From Lachnospiraceae bacterium JC7 (GTDB lineage: Bacteria > Bacillota > Clostridia > Lachnospirales > Lachnospiraceae), in the NCBI GenBank assembly GCA_000513555.1, contig ALYD01000007.1, positions 46,332 through 110,331 on the forward strand: 64,000 nucleotides of DNA, in the 5' to 3' direction. Numbering within the stretch: position 1 is the stretch's first letter; each line of letters opens with the position of its first letter. The notes under the pieces are model-generated. The model worked only from the letters and a program-made list of their open reading frames with translations, did not search any database and had not been told where the DNA came from. A program made the position numbers and the translations under genes. Shown here in pieces: positions 26,923 to 35,319 of this stretch.

Positions 26923-27870
26923 TTGGATACCCAGAGTATAAGATATTTCATAGCATTGGCACAGAATCTGCAGTTCACAAAGACTGCCCAGCAGTTCTAT
27001 ACATCCCAGCAGAATCTGAGCCAGCACATCAGTAAGCTGGAGAACTTCTACGGAACCCCACTCTTCTATCGAAAGCCCAAATTATCACTGACACCTGCGG
27101 GGGAAGTCCTTTATGAATCCTTTGTAAAGATCGTGAATGAAGCTGACAATGTTAAGCTGCAGATAAACGATGTTCTGCAGAACAACATCGGAAGCATGAC
27201 CATAGGAGCCAGCCCCTACAGAGGTCAGTTCTGGATTCCGAGAGTGCTGCCTGCCTTTATGAAAAAATGGCCAAATGTCAGTCTGAAGATCAAGATGCAG
27301 AATTCAAGTCTCATGGAGAAAGAGATCATTAACGGAGACATGGATTTTTTCATAGGGATCAGAACCAGTGACGAGTCCGTCCTTAAGGTAATTCCTCTCA
27401 TGAAGGACAGAGTTTATCTGGTGGTCACCCGAAATCTGTTGAATAAATTTTTTGGTGATAATACAGAATCGATCATCAGACAGTGTGAGTTCGGTACCAC
27501 CCTAGAGCCCTTCAGAGATTTTCCGTTCCTGAGACTTACTGACGAGTTCCGTCTGAGAAAGAAGGTCGATGCCTGCTTTGCGGCCTCAGACATTACTCCA
27601 CACAACGTACTGGAAATCGAAAATATAGAGACCATGATAAAGCTGATCCCCGCAGACATAGGCGCCTTTTTCTGTACCGGACTTCGCATCCCGTTCCTGA
27701 AAAACGTCTATCCCAATGCCTGCTTTTTCCCTCTCATGATAAAAGATGAATTCATATACAGCTCCATGAGTATCGTATATCACAAGAACCACTACTTCCC
27801 GCAGTATTCCCAGGATTTCATCAACGAGCTGAAGAACTTCTTCAATCAGTTCAGTATGGATGAGACATAA
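26923..27870 (+). CDS. LysR-type regulator of the hydroxyacid/anion-permease regulon
   Basis: LysR regulator of 315 residues. The HTH is FTKTAQQFYTSQQNLSQHI near the N terminus; the effector-binding domain runs from about residue 90. TTG at 26923 is taken as the start because GGAGG lies 6 nt before it and LDTQSIRYFIALAQ is a normal LysR N terminus; an upstream in-frame start at 26866 has no ribosome site. The palindrome CACAAC-N5-GTTGTG lies 70 bp upstream and recurs at two other promoters nearby, so this protein is the likely activator of all three. Confidence 0.9.
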   Translation: MDTQSIRYFIALAQNLQFTKTAQQFYTSQQNLSQHISKLENFYGTPLFYRKPKLSLTPAGEVLYESFVKIVNEADNVKLQINDVLQNNIGSMTIGASPYRGQFWIPRVLPAFMKKWPNVSLKIKMQNSSLMEKEIINGDMDFFIGIRTSDESVLKVIPLMKDRVYLVVTRNLLNKFFGDNTESIIRQCEFGTTLEPFRDFPFLRLTDEFRLRKKVDACFAASDITPHNVLEIENIETMIKLIPADIGAFFCTGLRIPFLKNVYPNACFFPLMIKDEFIYSSMSIVYHKNHYFPQYSQDFINELKNFFNQFSMDET

Positions 27871-27882
27871 ATTGATCATGAC

Positions 27883-27926
27883 AAAAACGAACCCCATATA
27901 CCTTTCGGTATATGGGGTTCGTTTTT
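27883..27926. terminator. Bidirectional terminator after the LysR gene
   Basis: A perfect 20-bp stem (27883-27902 with 27907-27926) with loop TTTC and A/T runs on both sides, between the LysR gene and the converging SLC13 gene. Confidence 0.95.
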
Positions 27927-27958
27927 TTGACATATATGAAATGTTGATTTTGGGGAAC

Positions 27959-28017
27959 GGAAATGAATATGATTCATTTCCTTATGCGCCGCTATGACAC
28001 AAATTGTGTCGTTGCGG
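27959..28017. repeat. Two adjacent inverted repeats downstream of the first SLC13 gene
   Basis: GGAAATGAATATGATTCATTTCC (27959-27981) is an 11-bp-arm palindrome. It is followed by CCGC-N3-GACACAA-N-TTGTGTC-N3-GCGG (27989-28017), reaching the SLC13 stop codon. The second resembles part of the structured element at 50.8 kb. Confidence 0.6.
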
Positions 28018-28019
28018 TA

Positions 28020-29438
28020 TCAACAGATCCCTGTGATAGTCCAGTACGGTATACCTACAACAAGGAATACAGCGAAGATCATGAAGAGTATGATGGTTCC
28101 CTTCAGGTACCAGTCCTTCTGTGAAACGTAGCCGTTTCCATAGAGATAGATACTTGCACCGTTACCGTAGTTACATACAAGTGCTCCGTAGCCTCCGAAG
28201 AATGCCATCATGAGAGCGAGCATCATCATGTTTACCTTTGTGGTCATAGCCAGTGTAAGGATAACCGGATAGATAGATGCGATATATGCAGCGTTTGATA
28301 CGAAGAAATACTTAACTGCAAAGCTGAAAAGCATAAGTACTACAAGAACTAACATTCCGTTAAGTGCGGAAAGATCCATGACACTTTCGATCTTGCCTGA
28401 GAGCCATGTATAGAAACCACCGGCATTGATTGCGTTGGAAAGGCTGAAGAATGCACCGTACCAGATGTACATGTTCCATGCGCCTTTTTCCTTCATGAGG
28501 TCATCCCAGTCAAGGATGCCTGTTACGAGCTCGAGAGCAAGGAATCCGAATGCAACTACGTTCATGCTGATGCTGAACTTAGGACCAACTACCCAACCGA
28601 GGATGGCAAGGATGAAGATGATGAGGAGAAGCTTCTCATCCTTCTTCATAGGGCCCATTTCCTCAAGCTTTGAATCAACGAGAGGTCTGATATCACCGAA
28701 CTGCTTCATCTCAGGTGCATAAAGCTTATATACGATGATAGGACATGTAAGGAGAACCAAAAGTCCGGGTACAAGAGCTGCCTTGAACCAGAGGCCCCAT
28801 GTGAGCTCTATTCCTGTAACATCCTTGATAGTTGATGCGATTACGGCATTTGAAGCCATACCTGTAAGGAAGAGAACCGCTGTAGACATTGCTACGACAT
28901 GCTCAAGAAGCTCGAGATAAGCACCCAGTTTTCTTGGGTTTCTGTCAGGATATGAATCAAATGACTCTGCTACTCCACGGAAGATCGGGAATACGATCGC
29001 TGATCTTGAAGTGTTTGAACCTGTAGCAGGGCTGAGGATCAGGTCTACAAGCATCATGATGTAGCCAAGACCCAGAGATGTCTGTCCAAGCTTTGTCTGG
29101 TTGAACTTACGAAGAAGAACGTAAGCCATTCTCTGTCCGAGACCAGTCTTCTTGAATGCTCCGCAGGCAAGAAGAACTGCCAGAAGGAACCATACACCGA
29201 GCTTTGCATAACCTGCAAAAAGTGTGGAAGGATCTGCCACGAAGAAGGAACCTACACCTACAACTATAAGGCTGATAACAGGCTCTGAGAAAGGCTTAAG
29301 GATCAGACCTAAAAGAAGTGATATGGTCAGTCCGAAAAGGTGCCAGATCTCTGTCTCCAGACCCTCAGGTGCCGCGCAAAGGAATGTAAGTACCGGTACC
29401 AGTACTATCGGTATCATTTTGAGTATTCTGTCTTTCAT
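28020..29438 (-). CDS. SLC13/DASS-family anion permease (first)
   Basis: A 472-residue membrane protein with about 12 segments. It carries the family's Ser-Asn-Thr type motifs: ATGSNTSRSAIVFPIFRG in the first half and FFVSNAAYIASIYPVILT in the second. The family moves di- and tricarboxylates or sulfate, often coupled to sodium. It is the last gene of a three-gene operon (dehydrogenase, HD protein, permease), with a 21-bp gap to the HD gene and GGGAGG before the ATG. Likely substrate is a hydroxy-carboxylate used by the linked dehydrogenase; inference. Confidence 0.87.
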   Translation of the reverse strand: MKDRILKMIPIVLVPVLTFLCAAPEGLETEIWHLFGLTISLLLGLILKPFSEPVISLIVVGVGSFFVADPSTLFAGYAKLGVWFLLAVLLACGAFKKTGLGQRMAYVLLRKFNQTKLGQTSLGLGYIMMLVDLILSPATGSNTSRSAIVFPIFRGVAESFDSYPDRNPRKLGAYLELLEHVVAMSTAVLFLTGMASNAVIASTIKDVTGIELTWGLWFKAALVPGLLVLLTCPIIVYKLYAPEMKQFGDIRPLVDSKLEEMGPMKKDEKLLLIIFILAILGWVVGPKFSISMNVVAFGFLALELVTGILDWDDLMKEKGAWNMYIWYGAFFSLSNAINAGGFYTWLSGKIESVMDLSALNGMLVLVVLMLFSFAVKYFFVSNAAYIASIYPVILTLAMTTKVNMMMLALMMAFFGGYGALVCNYGNGASIYLYGNGYVSQKDWYLKGTIILFMIFAVFLVVGIPYWTITGIC

Positions 29439-29459
29439 ACTTTTGTTCCTCCCAAGTGA

Positions 29460-30029
29460 TCAGTCAACTTCCAGACAAAGTGTTGTGCCGGCAGTTACGA
29501 AGTGTACGTCTGCATCCATCATGTCTGCATAGTAAAGGATCAGACCCTCGATGGATCTAGGGATGACCTTTGACTGACCTGAGTGAGCAACAACGATAGA
29601 AGTGATCTCCTTAGGGAAACCATACTTCTGTGTGTAGTATCCGCTGAGGAATCCGTGCTGATAGAGCTTTCCTACAGGGCTCTTTACAGCTGTTCCCGGG
29701 CCGCCCTCTCCCATATCGTTTTCTTCCATCTTACATACATCATGAAGAACTGCTGAAAGGATAAGGACATCCATGTCTACCTTGTAGCCATACTTCTTCA
29801 TTGCGTTCTCTGCGCAGTATACTGCATTGGCAGTAACATTCTCAGTGTGCTTGATAAGAGCGACACCCGGAGCGCGGATCGCGAACTGAGGATCGTTGAT
29901 ATCCTCCCATGAGCTGTTCTCAAATGCTTCAACCCATATCTCACATGCTGCCTTCGCAAGGGCTCTGTCCTTTACATCAGCAAGCTGTGGAAATAACTTT
30001 TCTACTTCTTCTACAGTTAACTTACCCAT
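29460..30029 (-). CDS. HD-domain metal-dependent hydrolase
   Basis: A 189-residue soluble protein. The HD signature is complete: His in ALIKHTENV, LSAVLHDVCKMEE, His in QHGFLSGYY, VVAHSGQS and the final Asp in YYADMMDAD. HD proteins cleave phosphate esters of nucleotides or small molecules. GGAGG lies 6 nt before the ATG. It sits between the dehydrogenase and permease genes, 24 bp and 21 bp from them, so it shares their regulation. Its substrate is unknown; signalling or detoxification of a phosphorylated by-product are both possible. Confidence 0.83.
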   Translation of the reverse strand: MGKLTVEEVEKLFPQLADVKDRALAKAACEIWVEAFENSSWEDINDPQFAIRAPGVALIKHTENVTANAVYCAENAMKKYGYKVDMDVLILSAVLHDVCKMEENDMGEGGPGTAVKSPVGKLYQHGFLSGYYTQKYGFPKEITSIVVAHSGQSKVIPRSIEGLILYYADMMDADVHFVTAGTTLCLEVD

Positions 30030-30053
30030 AATTCCCTCCTATATCACTCTTTC

Positions 30054-31085
30054 TTAGAAATCGTACATTCCAACTGACTTTCTCTCAGGAACCTTTACGT
30101 CGTCATAAGTCTTTGCTGTCTCATAGTCGATGTCAGGAATCGGCCATGTAGGTGTCTTTCCTTCGTACATTTCGAGAACGCCCATTGCTGAGTGGTATGA
30201 TGCTCTGAGAGCAGCCTCGATTGAGTTACCGCCAACGTGAGGTGTGATGAGAACATTGTCAAGAGTTGAAAGTGGCATATCAGGAAGGATAGGCTCGTGA
30301 GCGATAGCATCGAGACCAGCTCCTGCGATCTGGTGGTTCTTGCATGCCTCATAGAGATCTTCCTCGTTTACGAGAGCTCCTCTTGCAGTGTTGATAAGGA
30401 ATGCTGTTGGCTTCATAAGTGCCAATGTCTCCTTATTTACCATGTTCTTTGTAACGCTTGTGTTAGGAGCGTGGAGTGATACGAAATCGCTCTCCTTGAA
30501 GATTCTCTCAAGATCTCTTGTGACTTCAACACCATCAGGGAACTCTGAAGCCGGCTTGTATGGATCGTAGCAGAGTACATTCATTTCCATAGCGAGACAT
30601 CTCTTGGCAACACGGCTTCCGATGTTTCCGCATCCGATGATACCTACTGTTTTACCGTTAAGAGTTGTCATGTGTGTCTTAAGCTTTGCATCGTAGAAAT
30701 CTACCTTTAACATCTTCTGAAGACGTGTTACGTTTCTGCTGAGGTAAAGCATGTGCATGATAGCTGTCTCTGCAACAGATGTGCTGTTTGCAACAGGTGC
30801 ATACAGGCACTTTACACCGTAATCCTTGGCAGCCTGAAGATCAACTGCGTCATATCCTGCGCCGTGACGGGCAAGAACCTTGAGGTTTGGAGCAGCTGCC
30901 TCAAATACCTCTCTTGTCATCTTTGTGATTCTTACGATGATGGCATCAGGCTGATGTTCCTTCATATCAGCGATAACGTCCTCTGTCTCGAATCCTCTTC
31001 CGTCGATGAGAGTCATGCCGTGGCTCTCAAGAAGATCTCTTGCGTCCTTTTTTAATTCCTGTGGTAATAATACTTTCCAACCCAT
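30054..31085 (-). CDS. 2-hydroxyacid dehydrogenase (phosphoglycerate-dehydrogenase family)
   Basis: A 343-residue NAD-dependent dehydrogenase. Nucleotide-binding motif GIIGCGNIGSRVAKR near residue 149; catalytic Arg (INTARGALV), Glu (AIAHEPIL) and His (ITPHVGGNS) are in place. The ~30-residue C-terminal tail has no ACT domain, so it is not a regular serine-pathway SerA. First gene of the operon, directed by promoter A with the LysR palindrome. AAGGAG lies 8 nt before the ATG. It probably oxidises the 2-hydroxy acid imported by the SLC13 permease, or reduces the 2-oxo acid. Confidence 0.88.
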   Translation of the reverse strand: MGWKVLLPQELKKDARDLLESHGMTLIDGRGFETEDVIADMKEHQPDAIIVRITKMTREVFEAAAPNLKVLARHGAGYDAVDLQAAKDYGVKCLYAPVANSTSVAETAIMHMLYLSRNVTRLQKMLKVDFYDAKLKTHMTTLNGKTVGIIGCGNIGSRVAKRCLAMEMNVLCYDPYKPASEFPDGVEVTRDLERIFKESDFVSLHAPNTSVTKNMVNKETLALMKPTAFLINTARGALVNEEDLYEACKNHQIAGAGLDAIAHEPILPDMPLSTLDNVLITPHVGGNSIEAALRASYHSAMGVLEMYEGKTPTWPIPDIDYETAKTYDDVKVPERKSVGMYDF

Positions 31086-31135
31086 TTTTATATCTCCTTT
31101 TTAATGTTTGCTTGAAAAACTTTTTTTATGGTTCG

Positions 31136-31201
31136 ATTATATCTGTGTGAATCACAAGTGTAAAACAAGCTATTTTTTATTTTTCACAACAAATAGTTGT
31201 G
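31136..31201 (-). promoter_or_regulatory. LysR-regulon promoter A (dehydrogenase-HD-permease operon)
   Basis: Minus strand: palindrome CACAAC-N5-GTTGTG (31185-31201), 20 nt, -35 TTTACA (31159-31164), 17 nt, -10 TATAAT (31136-31141). A TTGTGAT half-site lies just after the -35. The match to consensus promoter hexamers is 11 of 12. Confidence 0.85.
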
Positions 31202-31213
31202 GTGGGATAAAGG

Positions 31214-31385
31214 CGCAATCTCGCAGCAAGCTGCTCGATTCCGCGTTGGCCATCAAATGATCAAATGTGCTTATTTGCAAGAAAGACGGCCTTATCGCAA
31301 TCTCGCAGCAAGCTGCTCGATTTCGCGTTGCCCGTCCCATGTGCGCTTATGCAAGCATAGCGCCCGCGTGACGGGCTTATCACGA
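31214..31385. repeat. Tandem intergenic repeat with REP-like hairpins (two copies)
   Basis: Two units start at 31214 and 31296, 82 bp apart. Each begins with the same ~38 bp, an inverted repeat: AATC-TC-GCAGC-AA-GCTGC-TC-GATT framed by CGC and CGCG. The rest of each unit is less conserved but shares ATGTGC, GCAAG and CTTATC elements. A third partial unit is at 32843-32897. No protein-coding potential was seen. Confidence 0.75.
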
Positions 31386-31388
31386 AAA

Positions 31389-31420
31389 AAGTCCCCTTTC
31401 CCTTTCGGGAAAGAGGACTT
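31389..31420 (-). terminator. Terminator of the second SLC13 gene
   Basis: A 14-bp stem with one mismatch (31389-31402 with 31407-31420), loop TTTC, and a six-T run on the minus strand, 18 bp after the stop codon. Confidence 0.9.
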
Positions 31421-31437
31421 AGGGGGATATGTGGAGA

Positions 31438-32715
31438 TCAGAAAAGAGGAAATGCTATCGGAGCCCATACAGCGTACACGATAAGGTAGACCAGAGCTAC
31501 AGGAAGTCCCGCTTTAAGATAATCCGTGAATTTATAGTCGGCAGGTCCCATGATGAGTGCCTGTATTCCGGCTGCCATAGGTGTTGCGACGGAAAGGGTC
31601 GCACCGGCTATTGTTGCTATCATAATTGCTGTAGGATTGAACCCACCGCCTACGGCAATGGCTGCCGCGATAGGCATTGTCAGATTGATGACCGGGATAT
31701 TTCCCATAAACTGGGTCATGCAGAAAGGAACCAGAAGGAATATAGCTACCAGAAGGATCTGACTCATGTTCTGGTTTGTTATTGATGACAGAGCATCGGA
31801 TATGGATGCGGCAAGTCCTGTCTTTGTCATGGCTGTTGAGAAGCTGAGACTTCCTCCGAAGATGCAGACTGTGTTAAGGTCTATGGACTGGAAGGCTTCT
31901 TTTCCTGTAAGCACACCTGTAGCCACCATGAGAAGTGAGCCTGCAAGAGCTGCATAATGTGACGGAACGCTTATGAATGAAGAAATGACCATGGCGATGA
32001 TGCTGGCAAAAAATATGATTATTCCAAGCTTATCGCGTAAAGGATCAAGTTCCTTCTTTGTCTTTTTGACGGTCTCGTGTTCTTCCTGAACTGTAAGTTT
32101 GTTGTCAGGTAAAAATCTGTATCCTATGAGTCCGATATACAGTATCACACATATGAGTACCGGTATTCTTACGATGGCTGAATCAAGGACCGACATTCTC
32201 AGGGCATCTCCGGAGGCTTCCAGTATCTCGTTGCCCTGCTCTATGAATGCTGCTCCCATACCGAAAGGCATGATGGCGAAGGATATGCAGCTTACATCCA
32301 TGACAGCCTTATAGATTCTGCTTTTGCTGTAGTTTCCCTGTTCACAGATCACATCAAGCATAGGAAGCATGGTGGCACCTGATGCTGTTGCACTTGTAAG
32401 CATTGAAAGAATGGATGACATGATCATGCAGATCCAGCGGACCTTGCTTTCAGAGTTACCGTACTTTTTTACGAAATTGTGCATATGTTTAGTGAAGCTT
32501 GTCTTCATAAAGCCTGCACCGAGAACAAATACCGCGGCGAAGAGAAAAACTGTGGAATTTCCGAAACCGCCCCAGGCCTCTCCTGTTGTGAGGACACCGG
32601 TTATGTCCAGAGCCAGACAGCAGGCGATAGCTGTCATCCCGTAGGGGAGCTTTCCCAGAATATAACTTATCAGCATGAAAATGCCGATGATCAGTGTGAT
32701 TTGTGCTGCGTTCAC
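31438..32715 (-). CDS. SLC13/CitT-family anion permease (second)
   Basis: A 425-residue membrane protein with about 11 segments and the two-repeat layout of the family: SATASGATMLPMLDV in the first half and MGNIPVINLTMPIA near the end. Only distantly similar to the permease at 28020, so probably a different carboxylate or exchange mode. It starts with GTG at 32715, where AAGGAG lies 9 nt upstream. Monocistronic, driven by promoter B with the LysR palindrome and closed by its own terminator. Under shared control with the dehydrogenase operon, it may be an exchanger for the same substrate/product pair. Confidence 0.85.
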   Translation of the reverse strand: MNAAQITLIIGIFMLISYILGKLPYGMTAIACCLALDITGVLTTGEAWGGFGNSTVFLFAAVFVLGAGFMKTSFTKHMHNFVKKYGNSESKVRWICMIMSSILSMLTSATASGATMLPMLDVICEQGNYSKSRIYKAVMDVSCISFAIMPFGMGAAFIEQGNEILEASGDALRMSVLDSAIVRIPVLICVILYIGLIGYRFLPDNKLTVQEEHETVKKTKKELDPLRDKLGIIIFFASIIAMVISSFISVPSHYAALAGSLLMVATGVLTGKEAFQSIDLNTVCIFGGSLSFSTAMTKTGLAASISDALSSITNQNMSQILLVAIFLLVPFCMTQFMGNIPVINLTMPIAAAIAVGGGFNPTAIMIATIAGATLSVATPMAAGIQALIMGPADYKFTDYLKAGLPVALVYLIVYAVWAPIAFPLF

Positions 32716-32765
32716 TATTTCAGACTCCTTTGTGCTATTTTGCCAAAAATATTGTATCTTTTCAG

Positions 32766-32831
32766 ATTATAGCCACAATAATCACAACAGTAAAACAAGG
32801 CATAATTTAAATTCCACAACAAAACGTTGTG
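32766..32831 (-). promoter_or_regulatory. LysR-regulon promoter B (second SLC13 permease)
   Basis: Minus strand: palindrome CACAAC-N5-GTTGTG (32815-32831), 20 nt, -35 TTTACT (32789-32794), 17 nt, -10 TATAAT (32766-32771), with a TTGTGAT half-site after the -35. Spacing is identical to promoter A. Confidence 0.85.
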
Positions 32832-32842
32832 GGATTATGCTC

Positions 32843-32897
32843 TCATGTGCAAGCAAAACGCCCATTTGATCACTTGATAGCCTTATCGCGAAAAAAA
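32843..32897. repeat. Partial third copy of the intergenic repeat
   Basis: Shares TCATGTGC, GCAAGC, CGCCC and CTTATCGCGAAAAAA with the second unit at 31.3 kb, in the same order. The hairpin-forming first part is missing. Confidence 0.5.
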
Positions 32898-32922
32898 GAG
32901 ATGGTACTTTTAGTACCATCTC
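32891..32922 (-). terminator. Terminator of the fumarate-reductase-like gene
   Basis: A perfect 11-bp stem GAGATGGTACT (32898-32908) pairs with 32912-32922 and is followed on the minus strand by seven T residues. Confidence 0.92.
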
Positions 32923-32956
32923 CTTTTCAATTATCTGTGATCAGATCACTGTTTTA

Positions 32957-35098
32957 TTACTTGCTAAGCTTTACAACGTTAGCACCTGAGATACGTCCGT
33001 ATGTAAAGATGTCAGCGATAGCATTTCCGCCGAGACGGTTACCACCGTGGATACCTCCGGTAACCTCACCGGCTGCGAAGAGACCGTCGATAGTCTTGCC
33101 GTCTGCATCTACAACCTGACCGTCAGTGTTGATAGTGATACCACCCATTGTGTGGTGGAGAGAAGCCTTTCTAGGAGAAATAACGATACCTACGTTAGGA
33201 TCCTTCTCGATAGCCTCAAGATCGATCTCACCTGCCAGAACACCCTTTCCGAAATCAGGATCCTTCTGGTTCTCAACATAAGAGTTGTACTTCTCGATAG
33301 TCTCACGAAGAGCTTCCTCTGTGAATGCAGGAGCTACGCCTGCAGCTGGTGTCTTTGATGCCTCGGCAAGTTCAGCAAGAGTTGAGCCGTACCATACATT
33401 ATTTGCCTCTACCATATTCTCGATAGTTGTTCCGAACATATTTCCCTTGATGTCAGCACCTTCGCACTTACCGGTTTCCTTTGAAGAACCTGCATAGATG
33501 ATGTAGAAGATACCGTTGTCAAGACCGAGAGAAGCCTTTGCAAGAACGTCACGCTCTGCATACTCGTTTACGAAACGGTTTCCTTCGCCATCGATCCAGA
33601 TCTGCTCTGAAGCATCTGCCCATACACCGTCAGTCATGGTTCCCTTTACAGGTGAGGATGAAGGCATGAGCTGAGCAACACCGAGGTCTACTGTACCTGC
33701 GCCAACCTCCTGAGCCATAACGATACCGTCACCGGTATTTGTTCCTACGTTTGTTGTAAGTGTGTGATCTGTAAGATCATCGCCCCAGTACTCATCATAC
33801 TTTTTAACCATAGCAGGGTTAGCGCAGTATCCGCCGCAGGCAAGAACAACACCCTTGGAAGCATTGAGAGTTACCTTTGTACCGTCAGCCTTTTCTGCAT
33901 TTACACCAACGATCTTGCCGTCAGCATCTGTGATAAGTGACTTACCGGCTGTCTCTGTGTAGATAGTAACGCCTTCCTTATCAGCTGCCTTCTTGAGAGC
34001 TTCGATGAGTGGAGCGCCATTTTGATACTTATGAGTTCTTGGCCACATAGCTCCGAGAACTGTGCCAAGAGTCTCTCCGGCACCCTTGTGGCTTGCTGTA
34101 TCTATTCCAAGAGAACCTGCCCAGTCATAGGAATCAAGAGCGTTCTCTGCAAGATTTCTTGCAAGGTCGATGTTTGATGCAACCCATGTGCCATCATTCA
34201 TTTCTCTTAAACCGCCTATATAGATGTGCCACATATGGAGAGCAACAGAGTCATATCCTGGCATATCCTTACCGGCTTCCTTACCTTCGTTGTCCTTGAA
34301 GAACTTCGTAAGGTCAGCCTGAAGCTCTGTAAGAACTTCCTTCCACTCAGGGAACTGATCGAAGTGAAGATCCTTGTCATCTGTCTTGAGGGCAAGATAC
34401 TCATCAAGAGTATTCTTCTCTGCTGCGCTCATGACTCTTTCAGACTGTGCCTCAGGATCAGCACAGTTAAATGCACCGCCGGCCATCATTGTGTTTCCGC
34501 CGAGAACAGAACCTTTCTCGATAAGAGTAACCTTTGCGCCTTGCTGTGCTGCAGAAATAGCTGCAGAAAGTCCGGCTCCGCCGCCGCCTACAACTACTAC
34601 ATCCTGATCATAAGTCTCATCCTGACCTGCTGTTGCATGCCACTCATTCGCATCAAGTACAGAGAGGTCAAGACCTGCTGCCTCAGCTGCCTTTCTTGCT
34701 GCGCTCATGATAGCGTTTGAGCAAAGTGTTGCACCTGTAACAGCGTCAACCTTTGTTGTCTGATGCTCTACGATCTGTGCAGGAATTCTTTCCTTGGCAA
34801 CAGTTGTAAGAGACTCTGTCTCACTGATCTCCTTGAGGTCAACCTTTGTGATCTTTCCGTCTTCTACGGTAAGTGTAACCGTAACAGGACCCTGCATTCC
34901 AGGAGCGGTTCCCTCAAATTCTCCGCTTACGCCCTTCTCTTCCTTTGCAGCCTCAGTTGTAGTTTCTTCCTGAGTTGCAGCTGCAGTTGTTGTCTCCTTT
35001 GCAGCCTCGGTTGTTGCTGCAGGTGGTGTGCTGGTGCTGCCACATGCAGAAAGTGCCATGGAAGCTGCCAGACCCATAACAAGTGCTCGTCTCTTCAT
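32957..35098 (-). CDS. Lipoprotein fumarate-reductase-like flavoprotein (FMN-binding plus FAD domains)
   Basis: Extracytoplasmic terminal reductase. Sec lipoprotein signal MKRRALVMGLAASMALSACG with Cys19, acidic Thr-rich linker, then an FMN-binding domain (~60-145) with DAVTGATLCSNA, the flavinylation motif. The FAD domain starts VVVVGGGGAGLSAAISAA (~165). Residues of the fumarate/urocanate reductase active site appear kept: RFVNEYAERD, LHHTMGG and GGNRLGGNAIADIFTYGR. It may reduce fumarate or another 2-enoate as an electron sink, fed from membrane electron carriers through the FMN. GGAGG lies 6 nt before the ATG. Monocistronic, beside the carboxylate permeases. Confidence 0.9.
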   Translation of the reverse strand: MKRRALVMGLAASMALSACGSTSTPPAATTEAAKETTTAAATQEETTTEAAKEEKGVSGEFEGTAPGMQGPVTVTLTVEDGKITKVDLKEISETESLTTVAKERIPAQIVEHQTTKVDAVTGATLCSNAIMSAARKAAEAAGLDLSVLDANEWHATAGQDETYDQDVVVVGGGGAGLSAAISAAQQGAKVTLIEKGSVLGGNTMMAGGAFNCADPEAQSERVMSAAEKNTLDEYLALKTDDKDLHFDQFPEWKEVLTELQADLTKFFKDNEGKEAGKDMPGYDSVALHMWHIYIGGLREMNDGTWVASNIDLARNLAENALDSYDWAGSLGIDTASHKGAGETLGTVLGAMWPRTHKYQNGAPLIEALKKAADKEGVTIYTETAGKSLITDADGKIVGVNAEKADGTKVTLNASKGVVLACGGYCANPAMVKKYDEYWGDDLTDHTLTTNVGTNTGDGIVMAQEVGAGTVDLGVAQLMPSSSPVKGTMTDGVWADASEQIWIDGEGNRFVNEYAERDVLAKASLGLDNGIFYIIYAGSSKETGKCEGADIKGNMFGTTIENMVEANNVWYGSTLAELAEASKTPAAGVAPAFTEEALRETIEKYNSYVENQKDPDFGKGVLAGEIDLEAIEKDPNVGIVISPRKASLHHTMGGITINTDGQVVDADGKTIDGLFAAGEVTGGIHGGNRLGGNAIADIFTYGRISGANVVKLSK

Positions 35099-35270
35099 AT
35101 TCTTCCTCCTTAGATATCCTCATCGTTTTCTGTTAAACGACAAATTCATGCTCATGTGCCCATTTATTTGTACACAATAGCTTAAATCTTTATCATTATA
35201 GCACCGAAATAAGTCACATGCACTAACAAGTTTGTTAAGAAATTGTTTTTTGTCAGATGTATCTTTAGGA

Positions 35271-35302
35271 AAAAACAGCGGGCGACATTATGCTACCCGC
35301 TG
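35271..35302 (-). terminator. Terminator of the lipoprotein gene
   Basis: Stem CAGCGGG (35276-35282) pairs with 35296-35302, followed on the minus strand by a T run, 17 bp after the stop codon. Confidence 0.85.
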
Positions 35303-35319
35303 AAAAGCTCTTTCTGAAA

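Noticed and set aside
31214..31335. CRISPR array
   Set aside because: Only two repeat heads 82 bp apart, no spacer-sized regular units and no cas genes.
34226..35113. Plus-strand Cys/Leu-rich frames opposite the fumarate-reductase-like gene
   Set aside because: Composition is a by-product of antisense reading of the Ala/Glu/Thr-rich linker and FAD domain.
35160..35260. A fourth member of the CACAAC-N5-GTTGTG regulon before the fumarate-reductase-like gene
   Set aside because: A TATAAT is present, but the upstream palindrome is TAACAA-N2-TTGTTA with different spacing, so shared control is not supported.
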